A stretch of 51,404 nucleotides of DNA, from assembly GCA_045601325.1 (NCBI GenBank), contig JAZRZI010000003.1, forward strand, positions 1-51,404, written 5' to 3'. Position numbers and translations under genes: made by a program. The notes beneath the pieces were generated by a model. That model saw only the letters and a program-made list of their open reading frames with translations, had not been told where the DNA came from and did not search any database. Every line of letters starts with the position of its first letter. The stretch's first letter is position 1. Below, in pieces: positions 23,468 to 31,742 of this stretch. Origin of the DNA: JAZRZI01 sp045601325. GTDB taxonomy: Bacteria > Bacillota_I > Bacilli_A > RFN20 > CAG-826.

Positions 23468-24886
23468 ATGAAAACTAATGCTGGCGTATTGCTTCCTATA
23501 TTCTCGTTACCAGGTCATCATGGCATTGGTGATTTTGGTGAATCTTGTTTTACTTTTATCGATTGGTTAAGCAAACATCATTATAGATATTGGCAAATCT
23601 TGCCTTTGAATCCGATTGGAGATGCAACTTCACCATACACATCAGCGTGTAGTGAGGCTATTGATGAAAGATTTATTTCTCTGGATTTTTTAAAGGAAGA
23701 AGGCCTAATCAATGATGTTCCGTTATACAGAGAAAACGCTACTTTCGTAAAATATGAGTCGGTTAAAAAATTCAAGACAAAATATTTAAAAGAGGCATAT
23801 GAGAATTATAGAAAGACAAATATGGATGGTTTAAGGAAATTTAAGACTAAAAATCCATGGGTCATATATTTCTCAACATATATGTCATTTAAGGAAAAAA
23901 ATAATGGCAAACCATGGTATGAGTGGGATAAAAAAGAAATTAGATATTTTGATAAACATAACAATCCTCCAAAATCATTAATTGATAAAGCGGACTACTA
24001 TGCCTTTGTGCAATATATTGCTTATTATCAATGGAAAAAAGTTCTTAGTTATGCTCGTAGAAAAAACATCAAAATTATTGCCGATTTACCTTTCTATGTT
24101 GGCTATGACTCTACAGATTGTTGGATTTATAAAGATCAATTTTTACTAGATGAAAAATACTCTCCGAAGTTTGTGGGTGGTGTTCCTCCTGATTATTTCA
24201 ACGAAAATGGTCAAAAGTGGGGTAATCCAATATATAATTTCGAGAAGATGGAAAAGGATGGTTTTTCTTTCTTAATTAATAGAATAGGATATATATCCTG
24301 TAATTGCGATATACTAAGACTTGATCATTTTCGAGCATGGGATACATATTGTTTAATTCCTAATCAAGATGAGGACGGAAGAAATGGGGTTTGGAAACTT
24401 GGACCCGGATCAAAATTTCTCGATAAACTTTATGAAAAATATCCAAAAATTCAACTTATCGCAGAAGATTTAGGTGAGCTTAGAAATGAAGTTTACGAGT
24501 TGCGTGATAAATATAATTTACCAGGAATGTTTGTTAGCCAATTTACAATGCTTGATTGGGAAAGATTTCCTAATGAAAACCAAATTGTATATAGCGGCAC
24601 ACATGATAATCAAACGTTATATGGATGGTTCAAATCTTTAAATCAAACTCAATTAGATATAATAAATAATAGGTTAATTTATCCAAAGAATTTATATCAA
24701 GCATTATTTGATTATATTTGGAATGCGCCAAGCAAGTTTACAATATTCCCTTTGCAGGATTTATTAAAGCTCGATGATAAAGCAAGGATGAATTGGCCAG
24801 GTACTTCAGGCGAGCCTAATTTCTGTTTCAAGTTTAAAGATTTTAGTTGGATAAATAAAATCAAGTTTGGATTCAAAAACAAATAA
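23468..24886 (+). CDS. malQ: 4-alpha-glucanotransferase (amylomaltase)
   Basis: GH77 enzyme that transfers glucan segments between maltodextrins, releasing glucose. At 472 residues it has the standard N-terminus (GVLLPIFSLPGHHGIGDFGE), substrate residues in TSPYTS, the catalytic nucleophile in RLDHFRAWD (about residue 285), the acid/base in IAEDLG (near 335) and the third Asp in GTHDNQTLYG (near 380). The chosen ATG at 23468 gives the family's normal opening; an ATG 30 bases earlier lies inside the HAD gene. It is followed by its own terminator before glgB. Confidence 0.95.
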   Translation: MKTNAGVLLPIFSLPGHHGIGDFGESCFTFIDWLSKHHYRYWQILPLNPIGDATSPYTSACSEAIDERFISLDFLKEEGLINDVPLYRENATFVKYESVKKFKTKYLKEAYENYRKTNMDGLRKFKTKNPWVIYFSTYMSFKEKNNGKPWYEWDKKEIRYFDKHNNPPKSLIDKADYYAFVQYIAYYQWKKVLSYARRKNIKIIADLPFYVGYDSTDCWIYKDQFLLDEKYSPKFVGGVPPDYFNENGQKWGNPIYNFEKMEKDGFSFLINRIGYISCNCDILRLDHFRAWDTYCLIPNQDEDGRNGVWKLGPGSKFLDKLYEKYPKIQLIAEDLGELRNEVYELRDKYNLPGMFVSQFTMLDWERFPNENQIVYSGTHDNQTLYGWFKSLNQTQLDIINNRLIYPKNLYQALFDYIWNAPSKFTIFPLQDLLKLDDKARMNWPGTSGEPNFCFKFKDFSWINKIKFGFKNK

Positions 24887-24887
24887 G

Positions 24888-24911
24888 GAGCAAATTTATT
24901 GCTCTTTTTTG
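24888..24911 (+). terminator. Intrinsic terminator of malQ
   Basis: GAGCAA-ATTTA-TTGCTC followed by TTTTTTG, starting two bases after the malQ stop. Confidence 0.85.
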
Positions 24912-24958
24912 TTATTAACTTGTTAATTAACATAAAAAAATATACACTTATACCTGTT

Positions 24959-26824
24959 ATGGCATACGGATTACTTTATGACTTTTTAATGGGGCAAACT
25001 ATTGAAGCTTACAAATACTTTGGCGCTCATTTTACGAAAAACGAAAATGGGCAAGAGGGAGTTGTATTCCGCCTCTATGCTCCTTGTGCGAGTGACGTTT
25101 CTGTTATTGGCGATTTTAATAACTGGAATCCTATCGTTTCAAAATTGAACAAAATTGATGATAGTGGTGTTTGGGAAATATTTCTTCCTAACTTATTTAA
25201 CTATCAATCTTATAAATTCCATTTTAAAAATGCGAAAGGTTCTTATGTTGATAAGGCTGATCCTTTTGCGTTCTTTAGCGAACTTAAACCTAGCAGTTGT
25301 TCTCGTCTTTTTGATATTTCAAATTTTATCTGGCACGACAATAGTTGGCTTAAGAAAAGAACAAGAAATTTTGATTCGCCAATGTCAATATACGAGATGC
25401 ACTTAGGATCTTGGAAAGGACTAGCTATGGATGGTCACACTTTCTCTTATGAAGAAATTGCTGATTTCTTAATTCCATATCTTAAAGAACATGGATTTAC
25501 ACATGTTGAATTTATGCCTTTAACTCAGTATCCATTTGATGGTAGCTGGGGATATCAAGCGACTGGATTTTATAGCGTTGATTCAAGATACGGGAATCCA
25601 TATCAATTAATGTCTCTCATCGATAGACTTCATCAAGAAGATATTGGCGTTATTCTTGATTTTGCTCCTGTTCATTTTGCTAATGATCAATGGTCATTGT
25701 GTGAGTTTGATGGAACTAACTTGTTTGAGTATTCAAATAAATATAGAGTTTCACCTTGGGGCTCACTTCAATTTGATTTAGGAAAAGATCCAGTTAGAAG
25801 CTTTTTAATGTCGGCAATGAATTACTTTGTTGATGTACTTCATTTTGACGGCATTAGGGTTGATGCGGTTAGCAACATTATTTACTGGAATGGCAATAAA
25901 AATCTTGGCGTGAATAATGGTGCGGTGGAGTTTGTTAAACGTTTAAATGGGAAAATGCATATCGCTCATAATTCTGTGATGATGATTGCTGAAGATAGCA
26001 GTGATTATTCTGGTGTCACTAGAGCGGTTGAATACGATGGATTAGGTTTTGATTATAAATGGGATTTAGGCTGGATGAATGATACTTTGAAGTATTATTC
26101 CTTAGACCCTATTTATAAAAAGCCAAACCACAATATGCTCACATTTTCAATGGCGTATTTCTATAGTGATAATTTCTTGCTTCCTTTCTCTCATGATGAA
26201 GTTGTCCACGGAAAAGGCACAATCATCAATAAAATGTGGGGAGATTATGAAACAAAATTTGCGATTCTTCGCAATTTATATACTTATCAGTTTGCTCACC
26301 CAGGCAAAAAACTCAATTTTATGGGCAATGAGTTAGCGACATTTGATGAATGGAATGAGGAAAAATCTCTCCCTTGGATTTTGTTAAAATATCCTATTCA
26401 CGATGCTTTTTCACACATGGTCAGCGAACTAAATAGAATTTATAAAAGTGAAAAAGCTATGTTTTTTGAGGAACATAATCCTATTCATTTTGAATGGCTT
26501 ATGGTGGATAACGCTGATCAATCTATCTTCGCTTTTGAAAGAAATGTTGATGAAGATTGCTTGGTCTTTGTCTTCAATATGACCGGTAATTACTATGAAA
26601 ACCATCGCATTCCTGTTAATCAAGAAGGCGAATATATTGAGATATTCAATAGTGATAAAGACATCTATAATGGCAGAAATCAATATAATGGATTGCCTTT
26701 AAAGGCTGAACAAGGAAGTTTTGAAGGAAAACCATTCCATATTAAAATTAAATTAGCCAGTTATGGTGCATGCATTTTTAAAAAGGTTGTTGGCAAAAAG
26801 ATAGCAACTAAAAAAACGAGGTAA
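24959..26824 (+). CDS. glgB: 1,4-alpha-glucan branching enzyme
   Basis: GH13 enzyme that makes alpha-1,6 branches in glycogen. From the ATG at 24959 (MAYGLLYDFLMG) it has 621 residues, matching the short N-terminal leader of Firmicutes GlgB; an earlier TTG frame runs into the malQ terminator. A CBM48-like domain (about 25-115, with VSVIGDFNNWNP) precedes the barrel. The catalytic nucleophile is in GIRVDAV (about 302), the acid in IAEDSS (about 345) and the transition-state Asp in SHDEVVHGKG (about 412). No clear ribosome site; TATACA at 24941-24946 may be its -10. It is five bases ahead of glgP. Confidence 0.95.
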   Translation: MAYGLLYDFLMGQTIEAYKYFGAHFTKNENGQEGVVFRLYAPCASDVSVIGDFNNWNPIVSKLNKIDDSGVWEIFLPNLFNYQSYKFHFKNAKGSYVDKADPFAFFSELKPSSCSRLFDISNFIWHDNSWLKKRTRNFDSPMSIYEMHLGSWKGLAMDGHTFSYEEIADFLIPYLKEHGFTHVEFMPLTQYPFDGSWGYQATGFYSVDSRYGNPYQLMSLIDRLHQEDIGVILDFAPVHFANDQWSLCEFDGTNLFEYSNKYRVSPWGSLQFDLGKDPVRSFLMSAMNYFVDVLHFDGIRVDAVSNIIYWNGNKNLGVNNGAVEFVKRLNGKMHIAHNSVMMIAEDSSDYSGVTRAVEYDGLGFDYKWDLGWMNDTLKYYSLDPIYKKPNHNMLTFSMAYFYSDNFLLPFSHDEVVHGKGTIINKMWGDYETKFAILRNLYTYQFAHPGKKLNFMGNELATFDEWNEEKSLPWILLKYPIHDAFSHMVSELNRIYKSEKAMFFEEHNPIHFEWLMVDNADQSIFAFERNVDEDCLVFVFNMTGNYYENHRIPVNQEGEYIEIFNSDKDIYNGRNQYNGLPLKAEQGSFEGKPFHIKIKLASYGACIFKKVVGKKIATKKTR

Positions 26825-26829
26825 TATTT

Positions 26830-29235
26830 ATGTTTGGAAATAAAAAAGAATTCAAAAATGAATTCACTAGACGTTTATTGGAAAGATATGGCGTTGGAGT
26901 GAATGAATCGCACGTTTCTGAGAGATATGAAATTTTAGGTGAAATGGTTAGAGACTTCGCTAATGTCGACTGGTCTAAAACGCATAGACAAACAGTCGAT
27001 AAAGAAGAAAAAACACTAATCTATTTTTCAATGGAATTTTTAATTGGACGTTTACTTGTTAACAACATGCAAAATATGGGAATTTATCAAGTTGCAAAAG
27101 AAGGCTTAGAAGAATTGGGAATCAATATTCACGATCTTGAGGAACAAGAAAGTGATGCAGGTTTAGGCAACGGTGGTCTAGGAAGACTTGCTGCTTGTTT
27201 CTTAGATTCAATTGCTTCATTAGGCTATGTTGGACATGGTAACTGCATACGTTATCAATACGGTTTCTTCCGCCAAAGAATTCATAACGGAAAACAAAAA
27301 GAGCTTCCTGATCAATGGCTAAGCAATGGTAATGTTTGGGAAGTTAGAAGAAATAAATACGCGGTCGAAGTTAAATTTTATGGTTATCCTGAAACATTCA
27401 TGAAAGAAGATGGTAGTTACGGCATCCGCACGAAAGATGCATTATGCATACGTGTTGTCCCATATGATGTTCCTGTAGTGGGCTATAAAAATCATATTAC
27501 AAACACATTGAGATTATGGAATGCTGAGCCAACTTCTCACCATTTGCCAAAAAATATTTCTTTCGAAGAATATTTAGATGGCATCAAAGAATTATGCCAT
27601 GGTTTATACCCTGATGATTCCACAGAACACGGTAGGATTCTAAGACTTAGACAACAATATTTCTTGGTCTCTGCTGGTTTGCAATCAGCATTGAAATCTT
27701 ATTATCATCACCATGGAACATTGATTGGTATTCATAATCAATATGTATTCCAACTTAATGATACACACCCAATTTTATCCATTCCTGAAATGATGAGAAT
27801 TATGATGGATGAATACGGAATGGGTTGGGATGAATCTTGGAATGAAGTTAAGCAATGCATGGCCTACACTAACCATACAGTAATGGTGGAAGCACTTGAA
27901 AAGTGGCCTATTAATTATGTGCAAAACTTAATTCCTCGTTGTTATATGATCATCGAAGAAATTAATAGAAGATTTAATATCGAACTAAGCCAAAGAAATG
28001 TTTCTGACAGCGCTAGATACGCAATGAATATTATCAAAGATGGTCAAATTCATATGACAAATTTAGCAATTTATACTTGCTATAGTGTCAATGGTGTCGC
28101 AGCTTTGCACACTGATATCTTAAAAAAGATTACATTTAAGGACTTCTATCAATATATGCCCGAGAAGTTTAATAACAAAACTAATGGTGTTACCCATCGT
28201 AGATGGTTGTTGAATTCAAACCCTAAATTGGCGGATTTAATTTCATCTAAAATTGGTGAATCTTGGATTACCAATATGGATAACATTAAAAACTTTGAAA
28301 AATATAAAGATGACAATAAAGTGCTTAATAGATTAAGTGAAATCAAATTTGAAAATAAAATCAAACTTGCAGAATATATCAAACAACATAACAAAATTGA
28401 TGTTGATGTTAATTCCATTTTTGATGTTCAAGTTAAGCGCTTGCATGCATATAAGAGACAATTGATGAATGTTTTCCATATCATTTATCTCTATCAAAGA
28501 ATGAAAGAAGATCCATCTTTTAAAATCTATCCTCGTACATTTATTTTTGGTGCGAAAGCCGCTCCAAGTTATGCATACGCTAAAAAGATTATTGAATTAA
28601 TTGTCGCTGTTGCCGACATAGTCAACAACGATGATGAAACAAATAAATATTTGAAAGTAGTTTTCATAGAAAACTATGGTGTAACATTAGCGGAAAAAAT
28701 TATTCCAGCTGCTGATGTAAGTGAACAAATATCAACAGCCGGAAAAGAAGCTAGTGGCACATCTAATATGAAGTTCATGATGAATGGCGCTATTACTTTA
28801 GGAACAATGGATGGTGCTAATATTGAAATTGTTGAAAAAGCAGGAATTGATAATGCTGTTATCTTTGGTTTGAGAACTGAAGAAGTTGAAGAGTTCTATC
28901 ATAACGGTCAATACAATCCTTGGGACATATACAATTCAGATATACGTGTTAAAAAGGTTCTTGATAGTTTGTTCCATGGTGAATGGACATTCTTCAAACA
29001 AGATAAATACACAATGATTTTTGATGAGATCATGAATCATGGTGATACTTATTTCATTTTGAAAGACTTTGCTAGTTATGTTAAAGCACAAGAAAAAATT
29101 GAGAAATTATATCAAGATAAGCTCTCTTGGCAAAGAATGTGTTTGATGAATATCGCTAATAGTGGTTACTTCACTAGTGACAGAACCATCGAACAATATG
29201 CAAAAGAAATTTGGAAGTTAAAGAAGGTTAAATAA
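26830..29235 (+). CDS. glgP: Glycogen/starch phosphorylase
   Basis: GT35 enzyme that releases glucose-1-phosphate from glycogen or maltodextrins. The 801 residues are a full-length bacterial phosphorylase: GLGNGGLGRLAACFLDS near 112, HPILSIPEMMR near 315, QVKRLHAYKRQLMN near 540, and the PLP lysine in EASGTSNMKFMMNGA (about 650). GAGG lies ten bases before the ATG. It follows glgB by five bases and precedes dut by one. Together with malQ and glgB it allows storage glucan remodelling and breakdown; glycogen synthase and ADP-glucose pyrophosphorylase are not in the window. Confidence 0.97.
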   Translation: MFGNKKEFKNEFTRRLLERYGVGVNESHVSERYEILGEMVRDFANVDWSKTHRQTVDKEEKTLIYFSMEFLIGRLLVNNMQNMGIYQVAKEGLEELGINIHDLEEQESDAGLGNGGLGRLAACFLDSIASLGYVGHGNCIRYQYGFFRQRIHNGKQKELPDQWLSNGNVWEVRRNKYAVEVKFYGYPETFMKEDGSYGIRTKDALCIRVVPYDVPVVGYKNHITNTLRLWNAEPTSHHLPKNISFEEYLDGIKELCHGLYPDDSTEHGRILRLRQQYFLVSAGLQSALKSYYHHHGTLIGIHNQYVFQLNDTHPILSIPEMMRIMMDEYGMGWDESWNEVKQCMAYTNHTVMVEALEKWPINYVQNLIPRCYMIIEEINRRFNIELSQRNVSDSARYAMNIIKDGQIHMTNLAIYTCYSVNGVAALHTDILKKITFKDFYQYMPEKFNNKTNGVTHRRWLLNSNPKLADLISSKIGESWITNMDNIKNFEKYKDDNKVLNRLSEIKFENKIKLAEYIKQHNKIDVDVNSIFDVQVKRLHAYKRQLMNVFHIIYLYQRMKEDPSFKIYPRTFIFGAKAAPSYAYAKKIIELIVAVADIVNNDDETNKYLKVVFIENYGVTLAEKIIPAADVSEQISTAGKEASGTSNMKFMMNGAITLGTMDGANIEIVEKAGIDNAVIFGLRTEEVEEFYHNGQYNPWDIYNSDIRVKKVLDSLFHGEWTFFKQDKYTMIFDEIMNHGDTYFILKDFASYVKAQEKIEKLYQDKLSWQRMCLMNIANSGYFTSDRTIEQYAKEIWKLKKVK

Positions 29236-29236
29236 T

Positions 29237-29731
29237 ATGGCGGAAATTAAGCTAGAAAATATGTTTAAAGTGCAAGAGGAATTAGACCTTACAATTGCCA
29301 AAAATCATGGCATAAGTTATGCAACTACAAGAGAAAGAAGAATACTATCTTTATTAGTTGAAATCGGTGAACTTGCTAACTCAACAAGATGTTTTAAATA
29401 CTGGAGCAATAAACCAAGCGAACCAAAAGAAAGAGTTCTTGACGAATACGCTGATGGTTTGCATTTTTTCCTTTCTCTAGGCGTTGATATCAAAACAAAC
29501 AAAAAAGAATATGAGTTTTCAAAGCCATTAGAAAATCCAACTAGCCAATTTCATCTTGTCTATCATTTGATAGATGTATTTAAAGAAAAGCAAGATGATG
29601 AATCTTATATAGTAGCGTTCCAAGCTTTCTTTGATTTGTTGTTATCTTTGGGCTTTACATGGTTAGAAGCTGAAGATGCATATTATAAAAAAGTCGGTGT
29701 TAACTATCACCGACAAGAAACTAATTATTAA
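29237..29731 (+). CDS. dUTP diphosphatase, dimeric all-alpha family
   Basis: Hydrolyses dUTP to dUMP, which keeps uracil out of DNA and supplies the thymidylate precursor. The 164-residue protein belongs to the all-alpha NTP pyrophosphatase superfamily (dUTPase_2), not the trimeric Dut fold. The metal-binding helices read E42-x-x-E45 (VEIGELANSTRCFKYWS) and E70-x-x-D73 (EYADGLHFFLSLG). AAGG precedes the ATG, one base after glgP, so it is the last gene of the glycogen unit. Its final codons also carry the terminator of the convergent DUF523 gene. Confidence 0.88.
   Translation: MAEIKLENMFKVQEELDLTIAKNHGISYATTRERRILSLLVEIGELANSTRCFKYWSNKPSEPKERVLDEYADGLHFFLSLGVDIKTNKKEYEFSKPLENPTSQFHLVYHLIDVFKEKQDDESYIVAFQAFFDLLLSLGFTWLEAEDAYYKKVGVNYHRQETNY
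29687..29714 (-). terminator. Terminator of the DUF523 gene lying inside the dUTPase coding end
   Basis: On the minus strand GTCGGTG (29714-29708) pairs perfectly with CACCGAC (29699-29693) around eight bases and is followed by six U (29692-29687). The same bases encode the dUTPase residues KKVGVNYHRQ on the plus strand. Confidence 0.8.
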
Positions 29732-29745
29732 GTTTTGGAAAGAAA

Positions 29746-30183
29746 TTATTTATTTAATAAGGTATCGATTTCGTCTTCTGAGATGACTTTGATGCCTTTT
29801 CTTTCTAATAATTCAGTTGTTACACCTTTTCCTTTGATGGTACAACCATCGAATTTGCCATTATGAATTTCATGAACTCCACAAGCAGGGGATTTTTCTT
29901 TTAAAATAGCAATTCTAATGCCTAAGTATTGGCAAATATTAAGAGCTAATTCAGCGCCTTTAGAATATTGATAGGTAACATCTCTACCTTTGTTAGACAT
30001 AACTTTATCTCCTATTCTTTCGCTTGGATCTCTAGGAATGGATAAACCACTTTCTACTTCAGGACAAAAAGGAATCAATTCATAGTTTTCGAGTAGCTCT
30101 TGAACTTTAGGATTGTAGTTTGTTCTTCCGTCGTAACGTGTTTTATCACCAACTAAACATGCAGAAATTAAAATCTTTTCCAT
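29746..30183 (-). CDS. DUF523 family protein (TudS-like, possible Fe-S thiouracil desulfidase)
   Basis: A 145-residue protein with the family's conserved cysteines: SACLVGD near residue 9, PFCPEVESG near 48 and SPACGVHEI near 102, plus the basic YDGR motif. Some members of this family (TudS) have been shown to bind a [4Fe-4S] cluster and remove sulfur from thiouracil; for most members, including this one, the substrate is not established. The three-cysteine pattern needed for the cluster is intact. AAGG precedes the ATG by four bases. It is a single-gene unit convergent with dUTPase and divergent from the YgjP-like gene. Confidence 0.8.
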   Translation of the reverse strand: MEKILISACLVGDKTRYDGRTNYNPKVQELLENYELIPFCPEVESGLSIPRDPSERIGDKVMSNKGRDVTYQYSKGAELALNICQYLGIRIAILKEKSPACGVHEIHNGKFDGCTIKGKGVTTELLERKGIKVISEDEIDTLLNK

Positions 30184-30204
30184 ATAACCTTAAATATCGT
30201 ATCT

Positions 30205-30232
30205 TTGTTACCTTGTTTTTTCAAGGTATAAT
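30205..30232 (+). promoter_or_regulatory. Promoter of the YgjP-like gene with palindromic spacer
   Basis: TTGTTA (30205-30210), 16 bases, TATAAT (30227-30232). The spacer is exactly the inverted repeat CCTTG-TTTTTT-CAAGG (30211-30226). The ATG is only eight bases past the -10, so the transcript should be nearly leaderless. Confidence 0.65.
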
Positions 30233-30240
30233 GTTGAAGT

Positions 30241-30882
30241 ATGCAAAAAGAATTTATCTATTTATATAAAAATAAAGAGTATAGAGTCGTGGTGACAAAG
30301 AAGAGAAGCCACTCAATTTCTATGAGGCTTTCTAATGGCGTTGTTAAAGTAAACGCTAGTTATTTTGCTACACAAAAAGACATAGTTAAGCTCATAAACA
30401 AATACGCTAAAAAATTGTTTGAAGAAAACCCACACTACTTAGGCTTCGGTGAAGGTTATTTTTATCTACTTGGAAACTATGTAGTTTATAGTGAGCCAGG
30501 TGAGATTAAATTCTCCGACGATAGTGTCATCGCTTATAAGAACAGAGAAGACTTAGACAAAAAATTAAAGAAATGGTTTTTGGATTTAATGACCAAAAGA
30601 AATAGGTATTACGAAAAAGTGATGGGTGTCTATGAGAGTAAAGTGAGAGTGAGAAGCATGATATCTAGATATGGTTCAAATAGCTACTCAAACCATTCAA
30701 TTACTTACTCAACTGTATTAATGCATTATTCAATAGACGTGATAGATGCTATTATTGTTCATGAATTAGCGCATTGTAAAATTCACAATCACTCAAAAGA
30801 TTTTTATAAAATAGTAATGCAATATTGTCCAAATTATAAACAATTACACAAAAGGTTAGCGAAAGGAGAATTCCATGCTTAA
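30241..30882 (+). CDS. YgjP-like (DUF45) zinc metallopeptidase-domain protein
   Basis: A 213-residue protein with the zinc-dependent HELAH motif (H174, E175, H178) and a histidine-rich follow-up IHNHS that supplies the third ligand, at the position typical for YgjP/DUF45 proteins. The N-terminal half (Y..R.V.V..KR...ISMRL) is also typical. The WGSC-type segment of many relatives reads SRYGSN. The cellular substrate is unknown; relatives are sometimes linked to phage or restriction loci, but here the neighbours are housekeeping genes. It overlaps the downstream rRNA methylase by eight bases. No ribosome site is present. Confidence 0.82.
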   Translation: MQKEFIYLYKNKEYRVVVTKKRSHSISMRLSNGVVKVNASYFATQKDIVKLINKYAKKLFEENPHYLGFGEGYFYLLGNYVVYSEPGEIKFSDDSVIAYKNREDLDKKLKKWFLDLMTKRNRYYEKVMGVYESKVRVRSMISRYGSNSYSNHSITYSTVLMHYSIDVIDAIIVHELAHCKIHNHSKDFYKIVMQYCPNYKQLHKRLAKGEFHA

Positions 30883-31597
30883 AGAAATTACGTCAAGAGA
30901 AAATTCTAAGATTAAATATGCTGTGGAATTACAATCCAACAAAGGTAGAAAAGAACACGGCCAATTTTTAGCAGAAGGCATTAAAAGTTTAGAACTTGCT
31001 TTGAAAGCAAATTTAGTAACTGATATTTTCACTGTTAAAAAACTTAAGGATATACCTGATTCAGTCAATCAATATATTGTTCCGTTAGATTTAATTGAAA
31101 AAATAGCTTTTTCTAAAAATCCAGAAGGAATTGTATTTATCGCTAATAACATCGTTCAAGCTGATACTAGCAAAATGAATAAAATCGTTTATTTAGATCA
31201 TATTAACGATCCTGGCAATATGGGAACAATTATTAGAACAGCGTTAGCGTTTAATTACGATGGTGTTGTTTTATCAAAAGATTGTGTGAGCATTTATAAC
31301 GAAAAAGTAATTGCTGCTTCTAAAGGCGCTATATTCTTACTCCCAATTGGCTATCAGAATATTCATGATTTTGATGAAACTTATCATTTTATAGTTTCAA
31401 CATTATCGAACGAATCTAAAGATTTAGCTGACGTTAAGAGCCACGAAAAGATTGTCTTAGTTCTCGGAAATGAAGCACATGGAGTTAGCGAAGAATCATT
31501 AAAAAGAGCAGATGAATTGGTAAAGATACCAGTTAACAATATCGATTCATTGAATGTCTCGGTTGCAGCGGGCATACTAATGTATTCGTTAAAATAA
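30875..31597 (+). CDS. TrmH/SpoU family RNA 2'-O-methyltransferase
   Basis: A SPOUT-fold methyltransferase that probably methylates a ribose in 23S rRNA. The 240-residue protein has the N-terminal substrate-binding domain (residues 1-90; QFLAEGIKSLELAL) and the trefoil-knot SAM domain with DHINDPGNMGTIIRTALAF (about 108-126), LVLGNEAHGVS (about 195) and the C-terminal LNVSVAAGILMY. The arrangement rRNA methylase-pheS-pheT matches ysgA-pheS-pheT of Bacillus. AAAGGAG precedes the ATG. A terminator follows, so pheS has its own promoter. The exact rRNA nucleotide is not predictable. Confidence 0.88.
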   Translation: MLKEITSRENSKIKYAVELQSNKGRKEHGQFLAEGIKSLELALKANLVTDIFTVKKLKDIPDSVNQYIVPLDLIEKIAFSKNPEGIVFIANNIVQADTSKMNKIVYLDHINDPGNMGTIIRTALAFNYDGVVLSKDCVSIYNEKVIAASKGAIFLLPIGYQNIHDFDETYHFIVSTLSNESKDLADVKSHEKIVLVLGNEAHGVSEESLKRADELVKIPVNNIDSLNVSVAAGILMYSLK

Positions 31598-31610
31598 AAC
31601 TTAATAGATG

Positions 31611-31636
31611 ACCGCTTTAAAAAGCGGTTTTCTTTT
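31611..31636 (+). terminator. Intrinsic terminator after the rRNA methylase
   Basis: ACCGCTT-TAAA-AAGCGGT followed by TTTCTTTTA. Confidence 0.85.
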
Positions 31637-31659
31637 ATATTTTTAAGATATAGTGACTC

Positions 31660-31703
31660 ACATATTAAGAAAATATTTTCTAAATATGTTTTTGTGATAT
31701 AAT
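31660..31703 (+). promoter_or_regulatory. pheST promoter with 30-base imperfect palindrome
   Basis: The -10 is TGA-TATAAT (TATAAT 31698-31703), an extended type without a good -35. Directly upstream lies an inverted repeat of 30 bases (31660-31689) centred on the perfect 14-mer AGAAAATATTTTCT, with outer arms ACATATTA and AAATATGT and a single mismatched pair. It occupies the place of the -35 and is a candidate operator. No T-box elements are visible. Confidence 0.6.
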
Positions 31704-31742
31704 CATAAAGACGTTTTCTATAGAAATAGGAGGAAATCGCTT

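Noticed and set aside
24899..24958. An N-terminal extension of GlgB from TTG 24899
   Set aside because: It begins inside the malQ terminator and encodes hydrophobic residues unlike any GlgB.
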